A stretch of DNA of 64,000 nt from Endotrypanum monterogeii (lineage: Eukaryota; Euglenozoa; Kinetoplastea; Trypanosomatida; Trypanosomatidae). Below, piece after piece: positions 40,101 through 48,081 of the stretch. The stretch spans positions 1,400,694 to 1,464,693 of the forward strand of contig CM007319.1 of the NCBI GenBank assembly GCA_000333855.2, read 5' to 3'. Made by a program: the position numbers and the translations under genes. Each line of letters begins with the position of its first letter. Position 1 is the stretch's first letter. The notes under the pieces were generated by a model. The model did no database searches and was not told the origin of the DNA. It saw only the letters and a list, made by a program, of their open reading frames with translations.

Positions 40101-41429
40101 ATGGAAAGCAAAGGGTGGGAGTTCTGCATCTACGACGACTGGCAACAGAGTCTCCAGTTCCAGCCGATTACATGTTTCAACTTGCTGAACCTGGTCCTGC
40201 GAGGCTACCACGTTAACCTGCAGCGCACCCGGCAGATTCTCGTGCCCGATCTACACGTAGAGGTGAGTGCTGCTCACTTTTGGCCAACCTATGCGACCCG
40301 CCAGGAATGGGAGCAGGTGTCTATTCGCCTTCAGGAGATGATCATCGCCGACGCTGCGCGCCGCATGAATGTGAGTCCGAAGGACTTCACGGAAAAAGAA
40401 AAAGAGGGCATTCTCCTGGGTAAGCGAATGACCAACGTGGAGATCCAGCAGGAGGAGATGAAAGAGATTGAGGCAATGCGGCGCACAAAGCTCTCGGAGG
40501 CGCAAACAGTGAATGTTGTCACGAGCAGCGGCGACGTCGCAAAGCGCAAGGTGAAAGCCGCCTTTGATTTCGGTGCAGCAGCGCTCAATAACAACTGGCG
40601 TCCCCGTTCCCTGGCGGATGCTGTCTTCCTTGACGAGAACACTAATATCACCTTCGACGCTGCCGGCGCCACCGGGGCAAGCGACCAACTCATCTTCTCT
40701 GAGGACGCGATTCAGAAATTGTTGGCGTGCTGCGACGTCAAAGTGCAGTGTTGCGCATACATGTTTGGTCATGCACTGCCTGACTCACCGAACATCAAGG
40801 AGGTGTTGTGCATCATGATACCGCCACAGTTTGGAACCGCTGTGGAAGCCCGCGCACCGCCGCGCATTCCATATGATGCACCGGCAGTGCAGGAAGCGAA
40901 CCTCTCCTTCCTGGGGCTCATGAGAATTGGTGAAAGTGAGGCGCAGCTGACCACACACGACCTTGCACTTCAGGCGCGTGCGTTGATCGCCAACGAGGGG
41001 ATGGTGCCGCAAGGATTTCTGACTGCCGTTCTAGAATTGTCAGAGGAGGGGGTCATGGTGCGTTGCTACAGCACCACCGCAGACGGTATTGCCTGGGCGC
41101 AGAAAGAGTACGAGGGGCTGCTGAAGAAGATCCCCGCAGCGACCGATCCAGCTTTTTCTACTCCATGCCGCGGCACTCTTTCCTCAGAGGCACGCAGTTT
41201 TTTCTTAGTACCGGCTGAGCGTGCGTGGAACTACTACTTCAAAGGGGCGCTCTGGCGCGAGAACACAGAGTACGATGTTGTGGTCGACCTTCCATTGCCC
41301 TTCTTCGATGCACTCCACCGCCCAGACCACTTCTTTAACTTCACTCGTATGGGCGAAGACACCGATGCTGTTGATGAAGCAGACCCCAACGACTTGTTTG
41401 GAAACGAAGCCGGCGTGGCAGGAGGGTGA
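34152..41429 (+). CDS. PRP8: Spliceosome core protein PRP8
   Basis: The 2425-residue central protein of the U5 snRNP, which cradles the catalytic RNA core. In trypanosomatids it serves spliced-leader trans-splicing of every mRNA. Almost the whole length matches human PRP8 (2335 residues). The N-terminal region includes WMRMNxxR-type blocks (WRRMNTERYGFRSAY). The central U5/RT-like part contains DYNFEAKPTRTLTTKEIKKS, KNLGRLTRLKI, WYKAMNVQRLFPNWVKP, KWCEGINNI and NSFVSVYSKDNPNLLF. The linker/endonuclease-like part has ALGGVEAILEHSLFKGTGFP, RFALWWSPTINR and WIDVQLRWGNYDSH. An RNase H-like domain starts with IAIDLAYN, and a C-terminal JAB1/MPN domain ends HRPDHFFNF. A kinetoplastid-type Ala/Ser-rich insert lies at about residues 507-530. 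The start is the ATG at 34152; the open frame upstream crosses the CA repeat and splice site. Confidence 0.98.
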   Translation: MSAAVPPGFSEDDDEFVDVDPALLAEMNKEEQEESRKQQVLAWRRMNTERYGFRSAYRAAVGEKDLMPPEFIRKVVKDNGDLGGKRFKSERKLCVGMLPYIPLALFKLLENMPMPWEETRYVNVVYHVGGVLTIVDDTPTVAEPLYVSQWGTMWTKMRANKVELLQEGGGFRRAVHKGDENEPPLDFANYLMDRVPPPPVHDDLDEEDNAGIAGWFYDPFPRLVTPNQIRGSRRPNGYYFTLDVMEALYRNASPVLPTLDDGNYFYLWDLKSFYAAKAMHLSIPRGPKFEAPPAIRAKQDEDDDWTEFNDLRRIIHRDNPRKPRFTMLTERQIAFPFLYGSVVDGVELAPYHYPPTVRVENDDPELPCFTFHSSLNAIKAVGKNYRDIPRAQAALCSSTWDRAGGEGVEDAADVPLVLPDDFEPFLSSLPLEQPNTKTALSLLFAPTPYNAFEGGMKRRMDVPLCDKWYQDPPDLLTSDERDKILRSYTQLLKHHVKRSLLHSVRQRRSAAAASAAAAGTDTSATQESRRLDKMAEMRYFSKTRMEWLEAALQVMRQGHNMLVQLVNMKCLPYVHIDYNFEAKPTRTLTTKEIKKSRLGPAFHMIRELLGFMKRLIDMHVIYRLGSTDALQLADATHYLFSHVGVLTGVYRYKLRAMRQIKRTRDLKHMLYSKFNVGGVPSGPGNGFWGPSWRVWVFFLRGMTPLLQRYLSNLTDRVLHGRVQKGKAAGKKITRQRVEPDKDVNIKEAFRRELREMLPDNVKGSVIVTMDQHMNEAFRHWRAGLSWSVPGLAKPLTDLVGKYVKLRSEEYIRTTQLQRCRIAAGDTVDKQAFMKNLGRLTRLKIMDEQHRQRRYMTGEDAATIMAPDEASEIYRMMANWLNDRGFKKIAFPDPTKIAELSLLQLSLNRLRDQHNIANRLTANQREEQARIEEAFNAPHEALSRIVDALAHQRRFKNVEVEYMDNFSHLYPLYNVVPQEKMIDSFLDQYLWYKAMNVQRLFPNWVKPSDVEPLPHLLYKWCEGINNIPEVWDVSHEESVVLLHSNLEDEFYENVDWIFFRPMLELIMDKSLVDYIVSRHDVVVEFKDMSYHHYKGILRGFMFSSFLAQYWGLVMDVLLIGTQRSKEIAGTALKPNPFMSFFRDPYLATSHPTRAYCRYKNEVYILLRYTKTEADEMRRRYLEETKSDPEIRALNASVYGFKNAKEWPRDARMRLFLSDVNLARAVLWEFRGRLPPSMATIKDSNSFVSVYSKDNPNLLFQMAGFSVRLLPVVRTEADILENESMWSLRNHTTRDISCRAFLQVTKEHINMIRNKARRTVMMVGSSTFHSIAAKWNALITEIVPYYREAILGTEELQAILARAEHRMQARVMMALNSRAKSRFPPAMFYAPSDLGGLGMLSVGHSLIPAKDTVYSKTTSTGVQFFYAGLTNEEGIPIPNVLQYYTPWETEIKESERAWLEFRTREREAKARGGRVSLDDIEDIIDKGIPRIRVRFSRHAPLFHFDTGFRARMEFQRYLAGKYLKNWWFHMEHDGNICGGVMERYRADMNNALGGVEAILEHSLFKGTGFPSWEGIEFDRSGGFENSKKDTKLAKQQRAGLSKVPNQRFALWWSPTINRSDIQAGFESKVETTGVFMCGKLETIKKSLIKIFSGSLWEKSHGAVVSDVASKLKDSLIDLGAASITLQQQHPQKSYTFTSSAADIILTSAARWSVSSKPTTLADENGDVYQHNTTSKFWIDVQLRWGNYDSHNIAEYARKKFYEYSTARMYPFPAGIVIAIDLAYNCHSAFGYWVPGMKPFMNKLMPVIMKNNITLNTLRDRMKRDLGLFSSAPTEASLSDTNIAELFSSGMRTWIVDDSATYVTSEQPTPDGGKKFKSENGSVLVFEPVSGSLKMSVVHRSVFAGQKRRSKLAREKAAEEIASWLRSCPPSERPSKIIVTRSRFRQTLHNMLVLDYPNIIIGQSDLNLPLPMVLRHSRLVELRIAAMESKGWEFCIYDDWQQSLQFQPITCFNLLNLVLRGYHVNLQRTRQILVPDLHVEVSAAHFWPTYATRQEWEQVSIRLQEMIIADAARRMNVSPKDFTEKEKEGILLGKRMTNVEIQQEEMKEIEAMRRTKLSEAQTVNVVTSSGDVAKRKVKAAFDFGAAALNNNWRPRSLADAVFLDENTNITFDAAGATGASDQLIFSEDAIQKLLACCDVKVQCCAYMFGHALPDSPNIKEVLCIMIPPQFGTAVEARAPPRIPYDAPAVQEANLSFLGLMRIGESEAQLTTHDLALQARALIANEGMVPQGFLTAVLELSEEGVMVRCYSTTADGIAWAQKEYEGLLKKIPAATDPAFSTPCRGTLSSEARSFFLVPAERAWNYYFKGALWRENTEYDVVVDLPLPFFDALHRPDHFFNFTRMGEDTDAVDEADPNDLFGNEAGVAGG

Positions 41430-41626
41430 GGGGGGTCAGCTACGTGGCTAGTATTTCCCCCCTCCTTCCAGGAGACACATCATCGTTTAATAATCGACTC
41501 TCTCCCCCCCCCTCCCTCCCACCCACGTTTTCTTTTCACTCTAAAAGGAAACATTGTGTTTTTGGAGACTTTAAGAAAAAGCCGAGAACATAAGAAGAAG
41601 GCACACTTTTAATTCGCCCAAGCACA

Positions 41627-41650
41627 ATATATATATATATATATATATAT
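41627..41650. repeat. (TA)n microsatellite
   Basis: Twelve AT units in the PRP8 3' flank. Confidence 0.9.
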
Positions 41651-41848
41651 CTCCCTGAGAGAGCGTCAAGTTGGAATCTACATCAAGTCGTGACTTAATC
41701 TAATTCAGGGGAGCGCAACGTAAGTATAGCTGATCGAAACAAACCCAAAGGGAGGGGATGGAAGGAGATAAAAGATGAACCGTTCAGTTTTCCCACGCGC
41801 GGTTTCTGGAGACACATCATCCGTTGAGTCCTTTTTTTTTTTCTTGAG

Positions 41849-41875
<27 letters not shown>
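41849..41875. repeat. (GT)n microsatellite
   Basis: Thirteen GT units directly after a T-rich tract. Confidence 0.9.
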
Positions 41876-41879
<4 letters not shown>

Positions 41880-43147
41880 GGGGCTGTGTTATGTTGCCAG
41901 GCTCGCTTTGGAAGATCGAACTTTACAGCAGGATATTCTGGGGAAGACGTTTTTCAGCAGCCTGTGTGTGTGTTTCACTAGTTCTCTGATTCTGTGAGGT
42001 ATACGCTTCTCATCTCTCATCTCATCCCCCCCCCCCTGCGTGACGCTTCCCTGGGGTCGTCTGCTTTCGTCAAGATAGCGTCTGTGCTTTTACACTGTTT
42101 CTTTTTCCTATCACACCCGGGTTATCTGCCGTATCCGCTTGGGTGGGTGGCATGTCGCTTCATGGTGATCTTGCGTGTCGGTGGGCTGCAACATCAACAC
42201 TGGATTATTTATGAATATGCAGGTGTATAAAGGATACTACCATCCTTTTTCCCAATTCAGGGGGCATTATGTGTGTCACAGATGCGGATACATTTTCTTC
42301 TCTCTCGGGCCTCTTCTTCACCCCTTTGACTTCCTTCCTTTCCCCCTTGTTGTCTCGTTCATGCATGAGTGTCTTTTTTATCTCCGTCGTGCACATACGC
42401 ACTTCGCTTCCTCCCATATCACTATTCATCTGCAATGGGAAAATGCCTTTGCAATACTCGAACCTCCACCACCACCACCAACAACAAAAAAAAACAACGA
42501 GCGAAGAAAACACCATGAAGTGTGGAGCAAGAGCCTCCCTTCCTTCCTTCTCCCCCTTTTTTTCTGCCTCCTCCACACCGCCACCACCCCTTGTAGGCGC
42601 AGTACTTCGCTATTTGAGACCCCAACAAGATCCTAGTCTTTGTTTCTTTGCAGAAGTCGACTTCACTCTTGTTCGTAATCGTGGGTCTTCTACCCCCTAG
42701 CGCCTCAGTGTACGTGCACGCCTGTCTTTTTTTTTTTTGTGCCCCTCTCTTCCATGAATCGTGGCTGATCCCAGCAACTGGGGCAAGGCTTCGATAACGC
42801 AGTCGAAACAACTTTGCAGGCGAGCGGCTGCTTCAACTCGCGAGCCAATCACACTGTCTTCTGTTTAGTTTCTCGCACGAGTGTTTTCTTCCCACAGCTT
42901 TGCCTTCACCAGGGAAGGAGTGTCTTGATTTTTCGTCGTCTTCCTCTACCCGTGAGGTCAAAATCACACACTCACTGCGACTGAGGAGTCGAGGGAGGAC
43001 TGCATGAAGGCGAATAGTAATAAAGAGAAGAGTGGTGGTTTGAAAACTGTCGAGTTATTTTTCTAAGCCCTTTCATCTCCGAATATCTTTTCGGAAACTG
43101 GCGGTATTGAGTACTATCATCCTTGAAGCAACTCATTACACACTGAC

Positions 43148-43181
43148 GTATATATATACATATATATATATATATATACAT
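43148..43181. repeat. (TA)n microsatellite upstream of PKA-C
   Basis: TA run with two CA interruptions, ending about 80 bases before the PKA-C ATG, possibly within its 5' UTR. Confidence 0.9.
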
Positions 43182-43262
43182 AGATTAGTTTTAGTACATC
43201 GCAAGGAGCGCCATCCCGCGTATAGCACATCTCAGATCCCCGGAGGGTTCAGGAATTCGGAA

Positions 43263-44339
43263 ATGCGTGACACTCCACAAACCATCGCCATCGCGTCCCA
43301 CTCGATGCCTCCTTTGTCCAGAAGCATGCTCAACTACTCCCCTTCGTATTCCAAGCCCTTGCACCACTTCGAGAAGCCAGATACCTCCAACTGGAAGCTT
43401 TCGGACTTCGAGTTAAAAAACACTCTCGGTACCGGATCCTTCGGCCGCGTGCGCATTGCCCATCGCAAGGGCACAGATGAGTACTATGCGATCAAGTGCC
43501 TAAAGAAGCGGGAGATTATCAAGATGAAGCAGCAGCAACACCTTTCACAGGAAAAGGAGATTCTAATGCAGCTTTCACACCCCTTCATTGTGAACATGAT
43601 GTGCTCTTTCCAGGACGAAAAGAAAGTTTACTTTGTGCTCGAGTTCGTGATGGGGGGCGAAATGTTGACGCACCTGCGCACAGCAGGGCGGTTTCCCAAT
43701 GATGTGGCGAAGTTCTATCACGCGGAGCTGGTGCTTGCGTTCGAGTACCTGCACTCGCAGGACATCATCTATCGCGACCTGAAGCCGGAGAATCTGTTGC
43801 TGAACAGTAAGGGGCACGTGAAGGTAACTGACTTTGGATTTGCAAAGAGGGTCCCGGACCGGACTTTCACACTGTGTGGGACGCCGGAATATCTCGCGCC
43901 GGAAGTGATCCACAGCAAGGGTCACGGGAAGGCGGTAGACTGGTGGACGATGGGTGTGCTGCTGTACGAATTCATTGCCGGGTACCCACCGTTCTTTGAC
44001 GACACGCCGTTCCGGATCTACGAGAAAATCCTCGCTGGACGACTGAAGTTTCCGAATTGGTTCGACGGCCGTGCGCGCGATCTTGTGAAGAGGCTGCTGC
44101 AGACAGACCACACAAAGCGACTGGGGGCGCTGAAGGGCGGGCCGACTGACGTGAAGAACCACCCGTACTTCCACGGGGCGGACTGGGACAAGCTGTACGC
44201 ATGCTGCTACTCCGCCCCGATCCCGGTGAGGGTGAAGAGCACTGGTGACACGAGCAACTTCGAGAAGTACCCGGACAGCCCGGTAGATCGAACCCCTCCA
44301 CTAACGTCGCTGCAACAGGCTGAGTTCAAAGGGTTCTGA
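43263..44339 (+). CDS. PKAC: cAMP-dependent protein kinase catalytic subunit (PKA-C)
   Basis: A 358-residue AGC-family kinase. All catalytic parts are intact: Gly loop GTGSFGRV (56-63), ATP lysine Lys78 (YYAIKCLKK), catalytic loop YRDLKPEN with Asp172, DFG at 190-192, activation-loop Thr203 within RTFTLCGTPEYLAPE, and the C-terminal hydrophobic motif FKGF as the very last four residues, the PKA-type ending. The first 45 residues are a Ser/Pro-rich, kinetoplastid-type extension; there is no N-terminal Gly2, so no myristoylation. The start is the ATG at 43263; the frame stays open upstream but runs through the TA repeat. Trypanosomatid PKA can respond to ligands other than cAMP, which the catalytic subunit alone does not show. 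A second PKA-C gene may lie outside the window. Confidence 0.96.
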   Translation: MRDTPQTIAIASHSMPPLSRSMLNYSPSYSKPLHHFEKPDTSNWKLSDFELKNTLGTGSFGRVRIAHRKGTDEYYAIKCLKKREIIKMKQQQHLSQEKEILMQLSHPFIVNMMCSFQDEKKVYFVLEFVMGGEMLTHLRTAGRFPNDVAKFYHAELVLAFEYLHSQDIIYRDLKPENLLLNSKGHVKVTDFGFAKRVPDRTFTLCGTPEYLAPEVIHSKGHGKAVDWWTMGVLLYEFIAGYPPFFDDTPFRIYEKILAGRLKFPNWFDGRARDLVKRLLQTDHTKRLGALKGGPTDVKNHPYFHGADWDKLYACCYSAPIPVRVKSTGDTSNFEKYPDSPVDRTPPLTSLQQAEFKGF

Positions 44340-45178
44340 AGATTCTTCTCTCTTTTTTTTCCGTGTTGTGTTGCTCGGGCAATGCCGTGGTTGCGCGGCC
44401 GAGGAGTGGATGAACGCCAGAATGATTTGTCTTTCGGAATGATGTAGCGATGTATTCGTCTTTTTTTCCCTTCGCATGTTTTTTTTTTTGTTTCTCAAGT
44501 CTCCTTTCTGTAACGCACCAACACACTCAGAAAAAAAAAATATATATAATGAAGATTTATTTTGTACTTATACATTTTTAATGTTCATCTGTTGTCTCTC
44601 TTTTTTTACTGCTCGTTTCAGAATTTGTAAAGTTTGTTTTCCAGTGAAACCCGTTCCTCCTTTAATGGTCTTTGATTTCCCAGTTTTTTCTTTTAAAGAA
44701 TTTGTGTACACTGGGGTGTACGTTTTATTTTTTAAACATAGGGGCTTCAGTAGTGGTTCTTTGAGGCGTTAGTTAGGTGAGGCGCGTATCAGAGCAGGTG
44801 GTTATATTATACATATATGCGAATACATACCCTTATATATATTTATTTATATATATACACGTGTGTGTGTGCGCATCTTTGTACGTGTATCGATTTTTTT
44901 TTTTGATTTCTTCTACTAAAAGGAAGCAATTCCAATCTTGTGGGAAAGAGATCTCGCGCTTTCTATGCCCGCCTGGGACACATGAGGTTACGCTCCTAGC
45001 CTCCCCCCTCCTCCCCCCCCCTTTCCAATTAACAAAATGAATTTCCATGGTGTCTTCGGAAAAAAAGTTGATTACCCACTGCACATTGTTTCTCGCTTTC
45101 CATGCATTATCTGTGTGCTGTAGAGCAGAGCTGCATATGTGTCCTCTTTTTTTTTGTTGATTGTTAGATGTTTGCCAA

Positions 45179-45180
<2 letters not shown>

Positions 45181-45213
<33 letters not shown>
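45181..45213. repeat. (CA)n microsatellite
   Basis: Sixteen CA units, followed by imperfect CACG units. Confidence 0.92.
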
Positions 45214-45217
<4 letters not shown>

Positions 45218-46595
45218 GCAAACGCATATATATCCACCGTGACAGGTCGCACGGGGTATCCCTCTTTTTTTTTTTTTTCGTTTCCCGTACTGGGTAAGGA
45301 TTTCCATGTACTGGAGGTATCTGGTGAGAGTGAACAAGCAGCACGAGTAAGGGGTGGTAGTCATGTGCTCTAGTGTTGTTAGCCAACGGAGTCGAAATGA
45401 AATATCATCTGGGCATCCCTTCTCTCTGTCTTCTGGAAGTGAGCGAGTGACGCATCGAAGAGGGGAGGTGGGGGGGTCGTCTTAAACCCTCCTTTGTTTT
45501 TTTGTTTTGTTTTTCTCAATACTGGACTTTCGTCCAGAAAGTATGTTTCCTTTTATATGCGTTGTCCAGTTCCCAAATGCGTATGGCTGCTGCTGCTTTT
45601 TTCTGTCATCGCGTGTGGCGCGGATCGCATTCACGGGAGGCCTTCACTGCAGGCCGTCTCGTGGGCCACAGGAGCTTACACTTCCTGCATCATACGTGTG
45701 TGCCACGTTGGTGCTTACGTGTAACCCTTGCTCGGGAAGAGATTTTTTTTGTCTCTAATGGTGCCGCTGCAATGTGAAAACTGCTGTACTTTGTCTTCAA
45801 GCATACGAGTATTGTGTTGTAGACGATCTCCGTCCTATCCTGGTATAGGGATCTAGAACTTCTCACTGGAGGGAGCCAATATTTTTCAGTCCGCCTCACG
45901 GTACGACGGTTACAAGTTTTTGATGTCTTCAGAAAGAGTTAGGCTGTTGCTTTGCACCAGAGATCTTGTGTTGTGGTTGCCTTTGTGTCAGATCTCTACG
46001 ATTTATGCCTACGATTGGGGGCACACATGGGTGTTCTTGTAACGGCTTTTATTTTATGCCTTTTTTTTTTCAATCATCATCATCGACACCCGCTGCGCCA
46101 CGTCGTTACGGGTCGTAGTGTGGTTACAGCTTCACAAAGTTGTTGATCCTGCGCCTCGAGGAACATCCCCGTGCAGGTCTGTACATTGAGTAGGGCGTAC
46201 TGTCATTTTTTTTCTTCTGGCGTAAGGCATTCGGCCTCGCGTCTTTTCAGCATTTTAGTGTAACAGGAAAGGGAAACAAAAGCAGGGAGGCCGGGCACGG
46301 GGAGGGGGGGGGCAGTGGTAGGTCTCCATGAATTCCGCTGCTAGTAGTGCTCCTGGAGGAAGTAGAGGCTCATGCTTACGCTCTCCTCCGCACTTCCCGT
46401 GATGCGTCGACTTCTGAAAGTTTTCTGCTTCCGGAGGAGGAGAGGCAGTGGCAGCCTTTCTGCTACAGACTTAACAACGTAACACGTCTTGAAGCGAACG
46501 TGGAAAAACCATTCAGACACGGTTTCGTACCATTGAGATAGGTTACCGATGAGGATAGCGATCCCCCCTAGGCAGCAGTGTCTTCTGGCAAGCAT

Positions 46596-46610
46596 ATATC
46601 TATCTATCTA

Positions 46611-46641
<31 letters not shown>

Positions 46642-46642
46642 T
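46596..46642. repeat. TATC/TA compound repeat left of the gap
   Basis: Several TATC units followed by a (TA)n run. Confidence 0.9.
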
Positions 46643-46708
46643 ACCGAGAGAGGAGTAGTAGGTGTGTGTGAGTAGTAGAGACTCGTCGTAGTAGTAGTAG
46701 GTGCGTAG

Positions 46709-46728
46709 NNNNNNNNNNNNNNNNNNNN
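46709..46728. other. Assembly gap (20 N)
   Basis: Twenty unknown bases. The sequence on each side to the neighbouring TA repeats (46643-46708 and 46729-46800) is made of short GTA/CGA/CGT words unlike the rest of the window and may be base-calling noise. Confidence 0.98.
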
Positions 46729-46800
46729 CCGGTACGTAGAGGAGTAGACGACGTCCCCCTACCCCGGTACGACGACGACGTGTCGTTCTTCGGTCGAGAC

Positions 46801-46820
46801 GATATATATACTACTATCTA

Positions 46821-46851
<31 letters not shown>
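46801..46851. repeat. TATC/TA compound repeat right of the gap
   Basis: Same unit types and order as the repeat at 46596-46642; the two may be one repeat broken by a failed assembly. Confidence 0.88.
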
Positions 46852-46853
<2 letters not shown>

Positions 46854-47046
46854 AAGGAGGAGCGGGAATAATGGGTCTGTGCGGATGAGCTCTGGAATAT
46901 AGTGGGCATGGAAAGTCTAGATTTCCCCAGGAAAAAAAGCTCCGGTGCCCGAGCAGCTGCGTTGGTGGACTGAAAAAGCACAAGAGAATTCACACGGATC
47001 CTTTTTTGCTCTTTACTAACCGCGATGATGATGATGTGGGTTGCTC

Positions 47047-47049
<3 letters not shown>

Positions 47050-47090
<41 letters not shown>

Positions 47091-47112
47091 ATTATTATTA
47101 TTATTATTATTT
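47050..47112. repeat. TA then TTA compound repeat
   Basis: About 45 bases of TA units passing into (TTA)n of about nine units. Confidence 0.92.
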
Positions 47113-47695
47113 TGTCCTCTTGCTGACGGTGAGCGGGGACGGGAGGGGGGCCCAAAGGGAACGGGAAGTAGGGGTAGGGTTACACAAGCATGTTGTCAGA
47201 TTGGATTCTACACGCTACGCAGCGAACATATTCGTGCATAATCCGGTCAGACGCTTCCATCAAGGCAGCAGGCTTTCATTCTTGTTTCCCAGAGAAAGTA
47301 CTTGGTCTTTTCTATCGATTTTGGCAACCCTGTCGACACGCACGGGTGCACGTGTGGTCACTAAATTTGGATTTCTCGACTTGGCGAGGCGTATGACCAG
47401 ATCCGTCTAGGCCGAAGCAAACAAACGGGAAAGAGGGAACTTGCACTCACCCACGTCATCGCTCACACGCAGAGGTTTGAGTAGGCGAAAGGAATGAGAC
47501 GCTTGATTCTGCCTCTGGAAGGAATCGTGTTTTTAGTCAGACGTTCGCTTCGTCTGCAGTGCTTATCCAGAGTCCCATGTGCCCCTTCTCCGACGAGTGT
47601 CACCCTGGGATCGTGTTTTTACGTTTCGAGAGTTTTCGAGATACGCGATCCTCTGTCGGCGCTGCCTTGCGGGGTTCCTTCAAGGAAAGGGTCCA

Positions 47696-47714
47696 GACAC
47701 ACACACACACACAA

Positions 47715-47745
<31 letters not shown>
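47696..47745. repeat. (CA)n microsatellite
   Basis: About 24 CA units with one CAAC interruption, some 340 bases before the SUMO ligase ATG. Confidence 0.92.
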
Positions 47746-47747
<2 letters not shown>

Positions 47748-48081
47748 GGTATTGGTAAGCGTGTTGTGAATTGGGCATAAAAACCAGCTCCCTCGGCCGC
47801 CGCAGCGATGTGTTTCTATGACGGTGCTGATCTGTTCTTCACGGAATGTCTCTTCTCTTGGGAAATGCAAGTGTACCTTCGTCACTATTTCAGATAGAAT
47901 ACTTCGTCAGCGTATGAATCTCCCTATACTTTTGTTTTCCTTTGACGGGGCATCGCCCTCCTTTCCTGTGCTGCTGTGACTTGCTTTTCATTTGGTGCTG
48001 GTGGTCCGAAGTCGAAGAAAAAAAGGCCTGCTTTAGGGCTTTGATGCTCTTGAAAAACAACGACACGCACACATACAGCCT

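Larger units (their letters stand above)
41430..43262 (+). other. Spacer of 1.8 kb between PRP8 and PKA-C
   Basis: Contains (TA)n at 41627-41650, (GT)n at 41849-41875 after a T-run, a CCA/CAA stretch near 42467-42500 and (TA)n at 43148-43181. Frames here are low-complexity. It includes the PRP8 3' UTR and the PKA-C 5' UTR. Confidence 0.6.
44340..48081 (+). other. Spacer of 3.7 kb between PKA-C and the SUMO ligase gene, with assembly gap
   Basis: No credible gene. Contains T-runs (44481-44490, 44895-44905), TA-rich DNA at 44808-44860, (CA)n at 45181-45213, TATC/TA repeats around an N gap (46596-46851), TA/TTA repeats at 47050-47112 and (CA)n at 47696-47745. Probably the PKA-C 3' UTR plus intergenic RNA. 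Confidence 0.6.

Noticed and set aside
43107..43262. N-terminal extension of PKA-C
   Set aside because: It translates the TA repeat into Tyr-Ile repeats and is surely non-coding.
47160..47185. Telomere-like word (GGGTAGGGTTA)
   Set aside because: Only one partial unit; not a telomeric array.
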